Under the pieces are notes generated by a model. It had not been told where the DNA came from, searched no databases, and saw nothing but the letters and a program-made list of their open reading frames with translations. From Moraxella sp. ZY210820 (GTDB lineage Bacteria > Pseudomonadota > Gammaproteobacteria > Pseudomonadales > Moraxellaceae), in NCBI RefSeq assembly GCF_030674635.1, contig NZ_CP089978.1, positions 1,054,001-1,118,000 on the forward strand: a stretch of 64,000 nt of DNA, written 5' to 3'. Position 1 is the stretch's first letter, and the number at the start of each line of letters is the position of its first letter. The translations under genes and the position numbers were made by a program. Shown one piece after another: positions 1 through 8,495 of this stretch.

Positions 1-993
1 GGGGAAGAAAGCCTTTCCCAAGTGGCAATGCGTGCCAAACGTTTAGAATTACCCTTAGAACGCCTAAAAGTCATGGCAGAAACCTGCGTTGAACGCATTT
101 GTGAAGTGCTTGCCCATGAACGTCCACAAATGGCTGTTTTAGATTCTATTCAAACACTTTATACTGAAACTATTCAATCCGCACCGGGGGGCGTATCACA
201 GATTCGTGAATCTGCTGCAATTTTAACACGTTTTGCGAAACATACAGGCACAGCATTATTTATCGTTGGTCATGTAACAAAAGAAGGGGCTTTAGCAGGT
301 CCGAGAGTGTTGGAACATATGGTTGATTGCGTACTGTATTTTGAAGGGCAGTCCGATAGTCGTTATCGTATGATTCGTGCAGTAAAAAACCGTTTTGGTG
401 CGGTGAATGAATTGGGTGTTTTTGGCATGACAGATAAAGGTCTAAAAGAAGTGGCTAATCCATCAGCAATTTTTTTAAGCCGTTATGATGAACCGATTGC
501 TGGTTCTATTGTTATGATTAGTCGTGAAGGTACTCGCCCATTGTTGGTTGAAGTACAGGCATTGGTTGATGATGCACATGGTCAGCCACGCCGTGTAGCA
601 CTTGGTTTAGAACAAAACCGTTTATCGATGTTATTAGCAGTTATGCATCGTCATGGTGGTGTGCATACTGTAGGGCAAGATGTCTATGTTAATATTGTTG
701 GTGGTTTAAAAATTACTGAAACAGGTTCGGACTTAGCTGTTCTATTAGCCTGTGCTTCGAGTTTAAGAAATAAAGCCTTACCACAACATTTAGCTGTTTT
801 TGGTGAAGTCGGTTTATCTGGCGAAATTCGTCCTGTGCCGAATGGTCAAGAGCGTCTAAAAGAAGCTCAAAAACATGGATTTAAAACTATTATTTTACCA
901 CGAGCGAATGCTCCACAAAAAAGTATTGTCGGTTTAGAAATTATTGCTGTTTCTCGCTTGCATGAAGCCTTAGGTGCAGCGATGGATTTATAG
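1..993 (+). CDS. radA: DNA repair protein RadA, C-terminal part (5' end outside window)
   Basis: RadA is a RecA-like ATPase that helps process recombination intermediates during DNA repair. The reading frame is open from base 1, so the zinc finger and Walker A region lie upstream of the window; about 330 C-terminal residues remain. Visible family marks are the RadA-specific KNRFG motif (AVKNRFGAVNELG, near base 390) and the Lon-protease-like C-terminal domain (VGGLKITETGSDLAVLLA, then GEVGLSGEIRPV). The frame also codes for GEESLSQV ahead of the first Met, typical of internal RadA sequence, which shows that this Met is not the start. A small uncharacterised gene follows 41 bp later on the same strand. 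Confidence 0.97.
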   Translation, partial: GEESLSQVAMRAKRLELPLERLKVMAETCVERICEVLAHERPQMAVLDSIQTLYTETIQSAPGGVSQIRESAAILTRFAKHTGTALFIVGHVTKEGALAGPRVLEHMVDCVLYFEGQSDSRYRMIRAVKNRFGAVNELGVFGMTDKGLKEVANPSAIFLSRYDEPIAGSIVMISREGTRPLLVEVQALVDDAHGQPRRVALGLEQNRLSMLLAVMHRHGGVHTVGQDVYVNIVGGLKITETGSDLAVLLACASSLRNKALPQHLAVFGEVGLSGEIRPVPNGQERLKEAQKHGFKTIILPRANAPQKSIVGLEIIAVSRLHEALGAAMDL

Positions 994-1034
994 ACCTTTT
1001 CCATTGATATAAATCAATTATTTGGGAATTTACT

Positions 1035-1373
1035 ATGCCAGAATTATCTTTTAGTGCACTCTTATGGTTATTGTTAGGTATTGAGCCATCACAGCTTACT
1101 GCTATCACTTATCAGCCATCAACACCAGTAACGATTAACCAACAAGCACAACATCATTTGATTGTGTTTTATCAAGCGGATAAACAACCTCATGTCATGG
1201 TCGCTTTAGCTACGCTTGATGTGAGCTTTTATCATCAATATCAAACGCTAAATGCAGTTGCTATTCAAGTGAATAATTTAAAATTAATCAATGAAATACA
1301 ACAACAAATCGCTCAATTTGATGGCGTGATTGCAGTCAATAAAAATGGATTATTATTAGATGAAACACCATAA
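1035..1373 (+). CDS. Hypothetical 112-residue protein downstream of radA
   Basis: I do not recognise this protein. It starts with ATG behind a GGGA ribosome-binding sequence (TTTGGGAATTTACT) 41 bp after radA, so it is probably co-transcribed with radA. The N-terminus (ELSFSALLWLLLGIEPSQL) is hydrophobic but lacks a positively charged n-region, so it is more likely a buried helix than a signal peptide. The rest looks like a small globular alpha/beta protein with no cysteines. A strong bidirectional terminator follows directly, so this gene closes the radA transcription unit. Coding status is supported by the start signal, the codon bias and the tight fit between radA and the terminator. Confidence 0.75.
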   Translation: MPELSFSALLWLLLGIEPSQLTAITYQPSTPVTINQQAQHHLIVFYQADKQPHVMVALATLDVSFYHQYQTLNAVAIQVNNLKLINEIQQQIAQFDGVIAVNKNGLLLDETP

Positions 1374-1377
1374 ATAA

Positions 1378-1406
1378 AAACGCCATTCTCAATAAAAATG
1401 GCGTTT
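1378..1406. terminator. Bidirectional rho-independent terminator between the radA unit and bfr
   Basis: A perfect 10-bp stem (AAACGCCATT / AATGGCGTTT) with a 9-nt loop separates two convergent genes. A-rich sequence on the left gives a U-tract for the minus-strand bfr transcript, and the stem's own TTT serves the plus strand. Confidence 0.85.
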
Positions 1407-1423
1407 ATACAATCCAACCAAGA

Positions 1424-1888
1424 TTACATCTGTGATTGAATGTAGTTTTGTAAACCAATTAACTCAATTAAATCAATTTGTTTTTCTAACCAGTACATAT
1501 GGTCTTCTTCAGTATCCAAGAGTTGCTGACGAAGCATATCACGGCTAATAAAATCGCCTTTTTCTTCACACAATTTGATACCTTGAGCTAAACGATCACG
1601 CACATGATACTCAAGCTCTAAGTCAGATTTTAAACAGCTCACAACATCATGACCGATATTTAATTCATCACGTGTCATATCTGGCTCTGCACCTAAAAAT
1701 AATACACGGCGAATAATCGCATCGGCATGGGTGGTTTCTTCTTCCATCTCATGATTGATACGCTCATAAATCTTGGTTAAACCCCAATCTTCATACATAC
1801 GTGAATGAATAAAATATTGATCACGAGCAGCTAATTCGCCACCAATCAAACTATTTAGATAAGCAATAACTTCAGGATTACCTTTCAT
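1424..1888 (-). CDS. bfr: Bacterioferritin-family iron storage protein lacking the haem-ligand Met52
   Basis: This is a 154-residue ferritin-like four-helix protein that oxidises Fe(II) and stores it as mineral in a 24-subunit cytoplasmic shell. The di-iron ferroxidase ligands are all in place: Glu18, Glu51, His54, Glu93 (E. coli Glu94), Glu127 and His130. The position of the haem-binding Met52 of E. coli Bfr is Thr here ([11 protein letters not shown]). Paired bacterioferritins in Neisseria and Pseudomonas include a subunit without this Met that co-assembles with, or works beside, a haem-binding partner. No partner gene or bacterioferritin-associated ferredoxin is adjacent. It is transcribed alone, with its promoter in the AT-rich gap at 1889-2229. 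Confidence 0.93.
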   Translation of the reverse strand: MKGNPEVIAYLNSLIGGELAARDQYFIHSRMYEDWGLTKIYERINHEMEEETTHADAIIRRVLFLGAEPDMTRDELNIGHDVVSCLKSDLELEYHVRDRLAQGIKLCEEKGDFISRDMLRQQLLDTEEDHMYWLEKQIDLIELIGLQNYIQSQM

Positions 1889-2229
1889 TTGTTTTCCTCT
1901 TATCGGATTATGGACTTAATGGCTATATTATGCAAATTTTTGTACAATTTGCAAAGGTTATTTTTGCTTAAAACACTGATTTATAAATAAATAAAATGAT
2001 AAAGTTTATCATTTATGTTTTATCATTTTGAATATTATGAATAAAAATAATAGCTTAAATTTGCGATAATTCATTTTAATTGTCAATTACGCAAATTTAA
2101 CCACTATATTTAAAATGTAGCAAATTGTAGCCAATAAGAATACATCTATTTTAATATTGAGATTGATTATTTATTGATGTAAAACAGTAGTTTATAATAA
2201 TCACTCTTAATTATCAATGGTTTTCATCA
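1889..2229. other. Non-coding gap with the bfr promoter region and an AT-rich inverted repeat
   Basis: No gene is visible in these 341 bp. A 15-base odd palindrome (TGATAAAGTTTATCA, 1997-2011) overlaps a wider inverted repeat (AAAATGATAAA at 1993-2003, TTTATCATTTT at 2019-2029) about 110 bp upstream of bfr. It resembles but does not match a Fur box, so it is at most a candidate regulator site for bfr. Confidence 0.4.
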
Positions 2230-2994
2230 TCAATCCACACCACGCCAATCTACCCATGCTTTGCGATGATTTTGGTACATATTTTGTACATAATGAGCCA
2301 CTTTCATATTTTTTAACTGTTGTTGATAAGCATAAAATTCATCAGAAAAAATTTGATATTCACCATGTTCCCAAGGGGTATTAGCAACCTGTAATAATGG
2401 TGCAATCATGGCACATAATGACATATCGGCTAAACTTAATTTACCACCAATCAAAAATTCATCGATATATTCAAGTTGTTGATTTAGTTCAATAATCATC
2501 TGTTGCATTTTTTGATGTGATTGCTGAATATCTTTATCATTTAAACCAAAATGATGATGAAGCATTTTTTGTAAAATTGGTTTGGTAATTTTTTCAAATT
2601 GACGTGCATAGCCACGCTCGCCCAATAAAATATCTAGCGTATGTTCATCTTGTGCAGATAATGAAGCTAAACACCAACGGCGAATATATTGTCCCAATTC
2701 ATCAGCAAAACTATTCCATTGTAAAATTTTTTCATGTAAATCACGTTGTGGGCGAATAATACGATGTTCTGGATAAATATCATCTAAATATAAAGCGATT
2801 TTAGTTGAATCACCTACCCAAGCATGGTCGTCTCTTAAAATAGGTAAGGTATTTTGTTTCGTTTTTAATTGCGTAAAAGCACGATGTAAACCTGGTCGGA
2901 GATTTTGTGCCACATAATGGAGCTCTTTAAAATCTAAAATCCAACGGACTTTTTCACAATAAGGCGACAATGGAAACTGATAAAGAATACGCAT
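2230..2994 (-). CDS. Glutathione S-transferase family protein
   Basis: The N-terminal 75 or so residues form a thioredoxin-like GST domain with an SPYCEKVRW motif in the active-site loop and the cis-proline/glutathione-binding segment TLPILRDDHAWVGDST. A helical C-terminal domain (about residues 85-250) follows, including the family-typical LIGGKLSLADMSL. Enzymes of this type conjugate or reduce substrates using glutathione in the cytosol; the substrate cannot be told from sequence. I chose the Met at 2994 (MRILYQFPLSPYC) because GST proteins usually begin just before the first beta strand. A Met three codons upstream (3003) is possible, and neither has a clear ribosome-binding site. The gene stands alone. 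Confidence 0.85.
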   Translation of the reverse strand: MRILYQFPLSPYCEKVRWILDFKELHYVAQNLRPGLHRAFTQLKTKQNTLPILRDDHAWVGDSTKIALYLDDIYPEHRIIRPQRDLHEKILQWNSFADELGQYIRRWCLASLSAQDEHTLDILLGERGYARQFEKITKPILQKMLHHHFGLNDKDIQQSHQKMQQMIIELNQQLEYIDEFLIGGKLSLADMSLCAMIAPLLQVANTPWEHGEYQIFSDEFYAYQQQLKNMKVAHYVQNMYQNHRKAWVDWRGVD

Positions 2995-3265
2995 AAAAAC
3001 CATAAATAAGAATGTAAATTAATTCTTATATCATAACAAATTTTTAAAGTAAATTTGTATGGCAATTTATGACTTTTGTAGGTAAATTCTATTCATTTTT
3101 ACGATTGTTTGTATAAAATTATTTCTAGGATGATTGAAGTTAATGCGATAATAATGAATTTCTATCCATTTATTATATAGTAAATGATATTATCTAGTTG
3201 ATATAAATTGATTTTTTTATTGATACAATATAAAATGTCTGTGTGATATGATTGAGTAGAAACTG

Positions 3266-3994
3266 ATGAAAATAGATAAATTGTTACAATCGCAAGGATT
3301 TGGTTCACGCAAATATTGTCAATCATTAATTGAACAAGGTGTGGTATATTTAAATAATGAATTGTGTACTCATTTAAAATATCAAGTTCCTAAAGATAAG
3401 TTATCAGATTTAAGCATTACTATTTTTGGACAAGATTATCAGTATCGTGAAAAAGTTTATATTGCTTTAAATAAACCAATAGGCTATGAATGTTCACATC
3501 AAACGAGTCATCATCATTCAGTATTTGAATTATTACCTGATTATTTAAATTTGCGAGGTGTACAAGCAGTAGGGCGTTTAGACCAAGATACTACGGGTTT
3601 TTTGTTATTGACCGATGATGGACAATTTCTACAAAAAATGACCCATCCACGACATCATATAGGTAAAGCCTACCGTGTGCAAACTTGTCATGATTTTGAT
3701 GATGAACTCTTAAATAGATTACAACAAGGGGTAAGTTTACATCAAGAACAGGGAATTTTTACCGCAAGTCATGTACAGCGTGTTGCAAGTAATCAGTTAA
3801 ATATGACAATTTATCAAGGGATTTATCATCAAGTAAAACGTATGATTGCGAGTGCTGGTAATCGAGTTGAGCGATTACATCGTTTTAAAATTGGACAGCT
3901 TGATTTAGATGATTTAGATTTAGCATTAGGCGAATGGTGTTTTTTAACTAATGAACAAATAGGTAAAATACAACTTGATGATGTACATCGATAA
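3266..3994 (+). CDS. rsuA: 16S rRNA pseudouridine synthase, RsuA family
   Basis: This 242-residue enzyme probably isomerises U516 of 16S rRNA to pseudouridine. An S4 RNA-binding domain occupies about residues 1-55 (KIDKLLQSQGFGSRKYCQSLI), followed by the catalytic domain with LNKPIGYECS and the signature GRLDQDTTG, in which Asp106 is the catalytic residue. The late YHQVKRMIASAGNRVERLHR motif is also diagnostic of the RsuA/RluE/RluF group. The LNKP-GY-CS wording is closest to RsuA, but other members of this group cannot be fully excluded. It is a single gene with the tatD homologue 67 bp downstream. Confidence 0.9.
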   Translation: MKIDKLLQSQGFGSRKYCQSLIEQGVVYLNNELCTHLKYQVPKDKLSDLSITIFGQDYQYREKVYIALNKPIGYECSHQTSHHHSVFELLPDYLNLRGVQAVGRLDQDTTGFLLLTDDGQFLQKMTHPRHHIGKAYRVQTCHDFDDELLNRLQQGVSLHQEQGIFTASHVQRVASNQLNMTIYQGIYHQVKRMIASAGNRVERLHRFKIGQLDLDDLDLALGEWCFLTNEQIGKIQLDDVHR

Positions 3995-4061
3995 AGTTGT
4001 TTGATATTTTGTGGATTATCATCTATTATACGTCAATTATAATGATGTGATATAAAAAGTT

Positions 4062-4856
4062 ATGTTTATCGATACCCATTGCCATTTAACTATGTTAGAT
4101 GCTACTCGCTATCCACAAGCCAACAATGCTGATGAAGTGATTGATTTAGCTATTGAAAATGCCTTGAAAGCTAATGTTACACAAATGATGGCGATTTCTG
4201 TAACCTTAAATGACCGTCATATTTTAGCTAAAGTTGCGGATAGACACTCACAAGTGGGTTATAGCATTGGTGTACATCCATGTAGTTCGGCTGAAGAGTT
4301 AGCTGAAGCAACTGTGGAAAATTTAGTCACTTATGCACAAGATGAGAAAGTCTGGGCATTGGGTGAAACGGGTTTGGATTATTATCATGATACCAGTTTA
4401 ATTGCTGAACAAAAACAAAGTTTTATTAACCATATTGCAGCATCAAAAATTGTGAAAAAACCTGTGGTGGTACACACACGTTCAGCAAAACAAGATACTG
4501 TCGATTTAATCCGTGCAGAAAAGTCAGAACATGGTATTTTACATTGTTTTACTGAAGATTGGGAAATGGCTCGTCAGTTGCTTGATATGGGTTATTATAT
4601 TTCATTCTCAGGTATTATTTCGTTTAAAAATGCTCAAGCCTTGCGTGATGTGGCAAAACAAGTGCCATTAGACCGTTTGTTGATTGAAACGGATAGTCCT
4701 TATTTAGCACCCGTGCCGTATCGTGGTAAGTCAAATGAACCACAATATGTGCCTTATGTAGCTCAAGTTTTAGCCGATATTCATGGTAAAACATTAGAAG
4801 AAATGGCAGAAATTACGACACAAAACTTTACTCGTTTACGTCAGCAAGTGGTTTAA
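4062..4856 (+). CDS. TatD family metal-dependent hydrolase (YcfH type)
   Basis: This is a 264-residue TIM-barrel metallohydrolase of the TatD DNase family. The expected metal ligands are seen in order: FIDTHCHL at the N-terminus, GETGLDYYH with its Glu, VVVHTRSA, GILHCFTED and the late IETDSPYLAPVPYRGK. The length equals the family norm. TatD proteins are cytosolic nucleases with roles in DNA repair and quality control; the exact substrate of YcfH-like members is not settled. It lies 15 bp upstream of the zinc-ribbon gene that follows, so the two are likely co-transcribed. Confidence 0.93.
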   Translation: MFIDTHCHLTMLDATRYPQANNADEVIDLAIENALKANVTQMMAISVTLNDRHILAKVADRHSQVGYSIGVHPCSSAEELAEATVENLVTYAQDEKVWALGETGLDYYHDTSLIAEQKQSFINHIAASKIVKKPVVVHTRSAKQDTVDLIRAEKSEHGILHCFTEDWEMARQLLDMGYYISFSGIISFKNAQALRDVAKQVPLDRLLIETDSPYLAPVPYRGKSNEPQYVPYVAQVLADIHGKTLEEMAEITTQNFTRLRQQVV

Positions 4857-4871
4857 TCAAAAGTTGATAAC

Positions 4872-6044
4872 ATGGATATTAGTGTTGAAATTTTAAGCCG
4901 AAAACTTGATGAGCAAGTGATTTGTCCTTTATGTCAAAATATGATGTATGACATTGAGGGGGAAATTGTTGGGCGAGTTTATCAGTTTTATCAATGCAAG
5001 CAATGTCATCATCAAATTTTTCCCAATGAAGACCGAATTTGTTATTGTGAACATTGTGTACAACAGCGTAAAATTTTAATGCGAGAAACATCGTTACATG
5101 AGAAAAAAAAGCATCAAGATAAAATTGTAAGCGCTGAAGAAACTTTACCACAAATTGATGATTTAAATTTTACACAAAAGTTATTTGTATTAAGTGTGCT
5201 GGATTATCATGTGAATGAGGAGCGAGTACATGGCGAATATATTGCGTGGGAACGCATGAAATATTTACCCATTACGCCTAATTATCAATATCAAGCATAC
5301 TTAATTAAACAATTAATTAAACAAAATTTTTTAGTTGAACATCAAGGAGCTGTGGGTTTTTATTATTTAAATTTATCACTTGATGGTTTGTATGATAGCA
5401 GTTTATATAGTATTCATTCTGGATTAAAATCAGGATTTTATCATCAGTTGAATGAATATGTGCCATTTAAACATGAAAATGAAGTGAAATTTGCACTTTA
5501 TCAAATGATGTATCAAGAAATTGTGCAATTTATGCAATATGTTTGTGGATTATGGAAAATTCAAATTGCGGGTAATCAACAGTTAGAACGTTTATGTCAG
5601 CAATTGATGGCACATTTAGCATTATCACAAATTTTTTATTTGGTGCAACAGGCATTAAATTATTTACATCAGAAAAAATTATTAAAACGTAAGAATGATG
5701 ATTTTGTGAATACCAATTTATTACGTAAAACTTTATTGGAATACGAACAAAAAATTATTCATGAAAAGTGGGAAACATCAAGTATATTAAGACCTGATGA
5801 TATGCCAATAAGTCATATGAGTCAGATTTTATATTATCATGTGCTTAATTTAAAAGATAATTTTTATTATCAGCCGTTGTGGAAAATTTGGCAAACTGTA
5901 CAGCCACGTTTAAGTTTTTTTGCTCGTCGCCGCTGTTTGCATTGTGGGAGTTATGATGTTTTGGTCGAATATAACCAATTTCAACATGTGAGTTTACGTT
6001 GCCAAGTATGCCATCGACAAAATCATTATCAGATTACATCCTAA
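4872..6044 (+). CDS. Uncharacterised zinc-ribbon protein, 390 residues
   Basis: I do not recognise a named family. The protein begins with a Cys-rich module (CPLC at 18-21, CKQC at 42-45, then C57, C59 and C62) and ends with a second ribbon (CLHC at 355-358, CQVC at 377-380). Between them is a long helical region of about 270 residues rich in Gln, Leu and Tyr. Two terminal zinc ribbons flanking a helical core suggest nucleic-acid or protein binding, but this is inference. There is no signal peptide or clear membrane helix. It sits 15 bp after the TatD-like nuclease, which suggests a shared transcript and perhaps a shared nucleic-acid role. Confidence 0.8.
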   Translation: MDISVEILSRKLDEQVICPLCQNMMYDIEGEIVGRVYQFYQCKQCHHQIFPNEDRICYCEHCVQQRKILMRETSLHEKKKHQDKIVSAEETLPQIDDLNFTQKLFVLSVLDYHVNEERVHGEYIAWERMKYLPITPNYQYQAYLIKQLIKQNFLVEHQGAVGFYYLNLSLDGLYDSSLYSIHSGLKSGFYHQLNEYVPFKHENEVKFALYQMMYQEIVQFMQYVCGLWKIQIAGNQQLERLCQQLMAHLALSQIFYLVQQALNYLHQKKLLKRKNDDFVNTNLLRKTLLEYEQKIIHEKWETSSILRPDDMPISHMSQILYYHVLNLKDNFYYQPLWKIWQTVQPRLSFFARRRCLHCGSYDVLVEYNQFQHVSLRCQVCHRQNHYQITS

Positions 6045-6182
6045 AAAGTTAATGTTATGCTCATCATTATAAATTATTGATGTCGTGTAAGGAAAATTTG
6101 CAATTTATTTGTACAAATGAAATATCTTCAATTATATCAATATATTATGATTTTAAGTTGAACATGGAGTAAAGTGAATAAT

Positions 6183-6746
6183 TTATAATCTTTGACGAAT
6201 CCAAGTGATATTTTCTTCAGTAAATAAATGCTCAATATTTTTCCAAATACTGTGAAAGCCATATCCACCGTGTTTCATTTCTTGTGTGGCTTGTTCAATC
6301 GTCCAATTTTCAAATAAAATACGATACATAGCAATGCTTGCTCCTGTACGGTCAGAACCATGATAACAATGGATTAAAACATTTTCACCACGTTGTTGAA
6401 TTTGTTTGATATTTTTCATCACTTGGAGCATATCTTCACGGTCAATTGCCCAAGTACGAATCGGAATATGAATAATATTATAAGGCTGATTTTCTAAAAT
6501 TTTAAAATCATCTTTACTTTGTCTTAAGTTGATAATATTTTGAATTTTATAATGTTGTAGTTGTGGAATAAACTCTTGTGATGGTTGCTCGCTACGAAAC
6601 ACATGATTGGAGATTTGATAAAAATTATGTTGTTTATCAAGCGATGTTCCCCATTGTATTGGTCGTTGTTCATCTGGTAGGGCAGGTGTTGTCATACAAC
6701 CCGTAGATAAAATTGCCAAAGTAATGATAAATAATGTATTTTTCAT
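6183..6746 (-). CDS. Lipoprotein with a protein-tyrosine/dual-specificity phosphatase domain
   Basis: The N-terminus is a lipoprotein signal (MKNTLFIITLAILSTGC, with Cys17 as the lipidated residue), so the protein is exported and membrane-anchored. The rest (about residues 40-187) is a cysteine phosphatase domain carrying the P-loop HCYHGSDRTGAS, with nucleophile Cys127 and Arg133. Asp102 or a nearby acidic residue may be the general acid. Periplasmic phosphatases of this type are usually annotated as tyrosine or dual-specificity phosphatase family proteins; the substrate is unknown. The gene stands alone on the minus strand. Confidence 0.85.
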   Translation of the reverse strand: MKNTLFIITLAILSTGCMTTPALPDEQRPIQWGTSLDKQHNFYQISNHVFRSEQPSQEFIPQLQHYKIQNIINLRQSKDDFKILENQPYNIIHIPIRTWAIDREDMLQVMKNIKQIQQRGENVLIHCYHGSDRTGASIAMYRILFENWTIEQATQEMKHGGYGFHSIWKNIEHLFTEENITWIRQRL

Positions 6747-6808
6747 AAAATAATTTGCAGTTGAGTTGTGGTTTATGGATTTATTTTAACATAATCGTTC
6801 ATAGCTTG

Positions 6809-6842
6809 TATTGTGATATTTGTAAATATATTGTGCTATAAT
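6809..6842 (+). promoter_or_regulatory. Extended -10 promoter with direct repeats ahead of the TA-like cassette
   Basis: TGCTATAAT (6834-6842) is a full extended -10 element placed about 33 bp before the antitoxin ATG. Two TATTGTG direct repeats (6809-6815 and 6829-6835) lie 20 bp apart over the -35 to -10 region. Antitoxins with ribbon-helix-helix folds often autoregulate from such spaced repeats; binding here is inferred. Confidence 0.5.
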
Positions 6843-6874
6843 AAAGTAAATACATTCTAAATTTGGAGCAAAAT

Positions 6875-7156
6875 ATGTACCTTGATATTGCACCACAAAC
6901 GAGACACATTATTGAAAAAATTGCACATCAACAAGGACGTAGCGTGGAAGATTTTATTATCATGAGTGCTTATGAAAAGGCATTATATTCCTTGACGAAA
7001 GATGAAAGTGATAATCTTGATTTTGACCTAGAGCAAATGAAAGAAATGATGCAAGGACTTGAAACACCTGAAGAACGAGCAAAAAATACAACGGAAATGC
7101 CTGAGTGGGCATTTAAGGATTTGGTAAGTTTTGATAAATGGTTGGCAAGCGTATGA
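6875..7156 (+). CDS. Putative ribbon-helix-helix antitoxin
   Basis: This is a small acidic protein of 93 residues. The first 40 residues (MYLDIAPQTRHIIEKIAHQQ, then GRSVEDFIIMSAYEKA) have the pattern of a ribbon-helix-helix DNA-binding domain of the DUF1778/CopG type: a short beta strand, helix, turn, helix. The acidic C-terminal tail is typical of a toxin-binding, intrinsically flexible region. I start it at the ATG at 6875 because GGAG lies 6 nt upstream; a TTG at 6863 in the same frame would bury that site. Its last codons overlap the next gene in an ATGA junction, a normal arrangement for antitoxin-toxin pairs. Confidence 0.7.
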   Translation: MYLDIAPQTRHIIEKIAHQQGRSVEDFIIMSAYEKALYSLTKDESDNLDFDLEQMKEMMQGLETPEERAKNTTEMPEWAFKDLVSFDKWLASV

Positions 7157-7515
7157 AAGTGAATTTTTCTAACGCTTTCAAAAGACGTATGCTAACATTA
7201 GACGATAATATGAGGCAAGCCGTATTGAGCTTTGTGGCACATGTTAGAACATATGGCTTGTATGGTTTAAGAGGGCGTAATAAGTCATCAATGCCTATTA
7301 ATCCACGCACAAAACGCCAACAGTTACAGTACGCCTACACTCAAAAGTATTGTTTATGGCATTATCACATTGGGATACCTTGTTATGTAGGAGAACACGG
7401 CGATATGACTAGTGAATATATTTTGCATTATCAACGATTTGATGATGAAATTATACTCGTAGGTTTGTTGCCACATCCACCGTTTAGATTACCAAGTAAA
7501 CAGGAAGTATTATAA
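7153..7515 (+). CDS. Putative toxin partner of the upstream antitoxin-like gene
   Basis: This 120-residue basic protein overlaps the antitoxin-like gene by 4 bp (ATGA), so translation is likely coupled. It begins MKVNFSNAFKRRMLTL, like the first strand and helix of RelE/ParE-type toxins. It ends with a well-ordered beta-rich segment (KYCLWHYHIGIPCYV, then TSEYILHYQRFDDEIILVGL and PHPPF). Closeness to the RelE/ParE fold is my inference from size, charge, secondary structure and context. I cannot name the exact family or the target, and catalytic residues are not identifiable. No other TA-like gene is nearby. Confidence 0.62.
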   Translation: MKVNFSNAFKRRMLTLDDNMRQAVLSFVAHVRTYGLYGLRGRNKSSMPINPRTKRQQLQYAYTQKYCLWHYHIGIPCYVGEHGDMTSEYILHYQRFDDEIILVGLLPHPPFRLPSKQEVL

Positions 7516-7532
7516 TAAATCTATGATTTAAT

Positions 7533-8495
7533 TTATTTTTTTAAATTTTCAATAATCTCATTAATGGTTTTTAAACGTTTGACTTGTTGCCATAATTGTT
7601 CCGCTTGTGGATAGGCTTTAGACATCATACCGAGCCATTGTTTATAACGTCCTACCATGCCAATTTCCGTTTTACTTTCGCCTTGTAAAAAGCGGATTTG
7701 TAAGTTTACTAAATCAGCCCAAGTGAGTATAGCTGTATGTTGTTGCTGACGGATACATAGACTTAAATCGGGTGTAGTTACTGCACCACGACCGAGCATT
7801 AAATCTTGGCAACCTGATTGCTGTTGGCAACGTTGCGCATGTTGATAATTCCAAATTTCACCATTAGCAATCACATTGATATTTAATGCATTTTTAATTG
7901 GTAAGATTTTTTCCCAATATGCAGGAGGTGTGTAGCCATTAGCTTTGGTGCGTGCGTGTACGGTAAGCCAACTTGCTCCAGCATTTTCAATGGCAAAAGC
8001 ATTGTCTAAAGTATGATTTTCATCTAAATAGCCTAAACGCATTTTTGCTGATACAGGAATGTGTGATGGTGTTGCATCTCGTACTGCTTTGACTAATTGA
8101 TAAATGGTTTCAGGTTCATCAAGTAGAACCGCACCACCACGATGCTTATTCACCGTTTTTGCAGGGCAACCAAAATTTAAATCAATAGCAACAGCACCTA
8201 ATTCTACTGCTCGTATTGCATTTCGAGCCAACATTTCTGCATTATTGCCTAAAAATTGAATATGTACAGGCGTACCTGCTGATGTTTGGCAACCTTGTTT
8301 GAGTTCAGGGCAATAGTGATAAAAAATATGGTCTGGTAATACACTATCAGTTACACGGATAAACTCGGTAACACACCAATCAAAATCACCAATATGGGTA
8401 AGTACATCACGCATGATTGGATCGGTAAGACCTTCCATAGGAGCGAGACAAAGTAAACCATCTCTTTTTAAATCAGTGTTTTGTAAGTTTTTCAT
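7533..8495 (-). CDS. dusC: tRNA-dihydrouridine(16) synthase DusC
   Basis: This flavoenzyme reduces uridine 16 in the tRNA D-loop. The 320-residue protein has the Dus TIM barrel with LAPMEGLTDPIMR at the start, the catalytic cysteine in LNFGCPAKTVNKHRGGA, the FMN-binding motifs VSAKMRLGY and LTVHARTKANGY, and VIANGEIW then LMLGRGA. Together with the SQ-rich middle these fit DusC better than DusA or DusB. The C-terminal helical recognition domain is complete. It is a single minus-strand gene, convergent with the toxin-like gene 17 bp away, and its promoter is in the gap before pyrB. Confidence 0.92.
   Translation of the reverse strand: MKNLQNTDLKRDGLLCLAPMEGLTDPIMRDVLTHIGDFDWCVTEFIRVTDSVLPDHIFYHYCPELKQGCQTSAGTPVHIQFLGNNAEMLARNAIRAVELGAVAIDLNFGCPAKTVNKHRGGAVLLDEPETIYQLVKAVRDATPSHIPVSAKMRLGYLDENHTLDNAFAIENAGASWLTVHARTKANGYTPPAYWEKILPIKNALNINVIANGEIWNYQHAQRCQQQSGCQDLMLGRGAVTTPDLSLCIRQQQHTAILTWADLVNLQIRFLQGESKTEIGMVGRYKQWLGMMSKAYPQAEQLWQQVKRLKTINEIIENLKK

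Noticed and set aside
1997..2011. TGATAAAGTTTATCA as a Fur box for bfr
   Set aside because: The arms match only partly and the site is about 110 bp from bfr; kept only as an unassigned inverted repeat.
6863..6874. TTG start for the antitoxin-like gene
   Set aside because: It would place the GGAG ribosome-binding site inside the coding sequence; the ATG at 6875 has ideal spacing.
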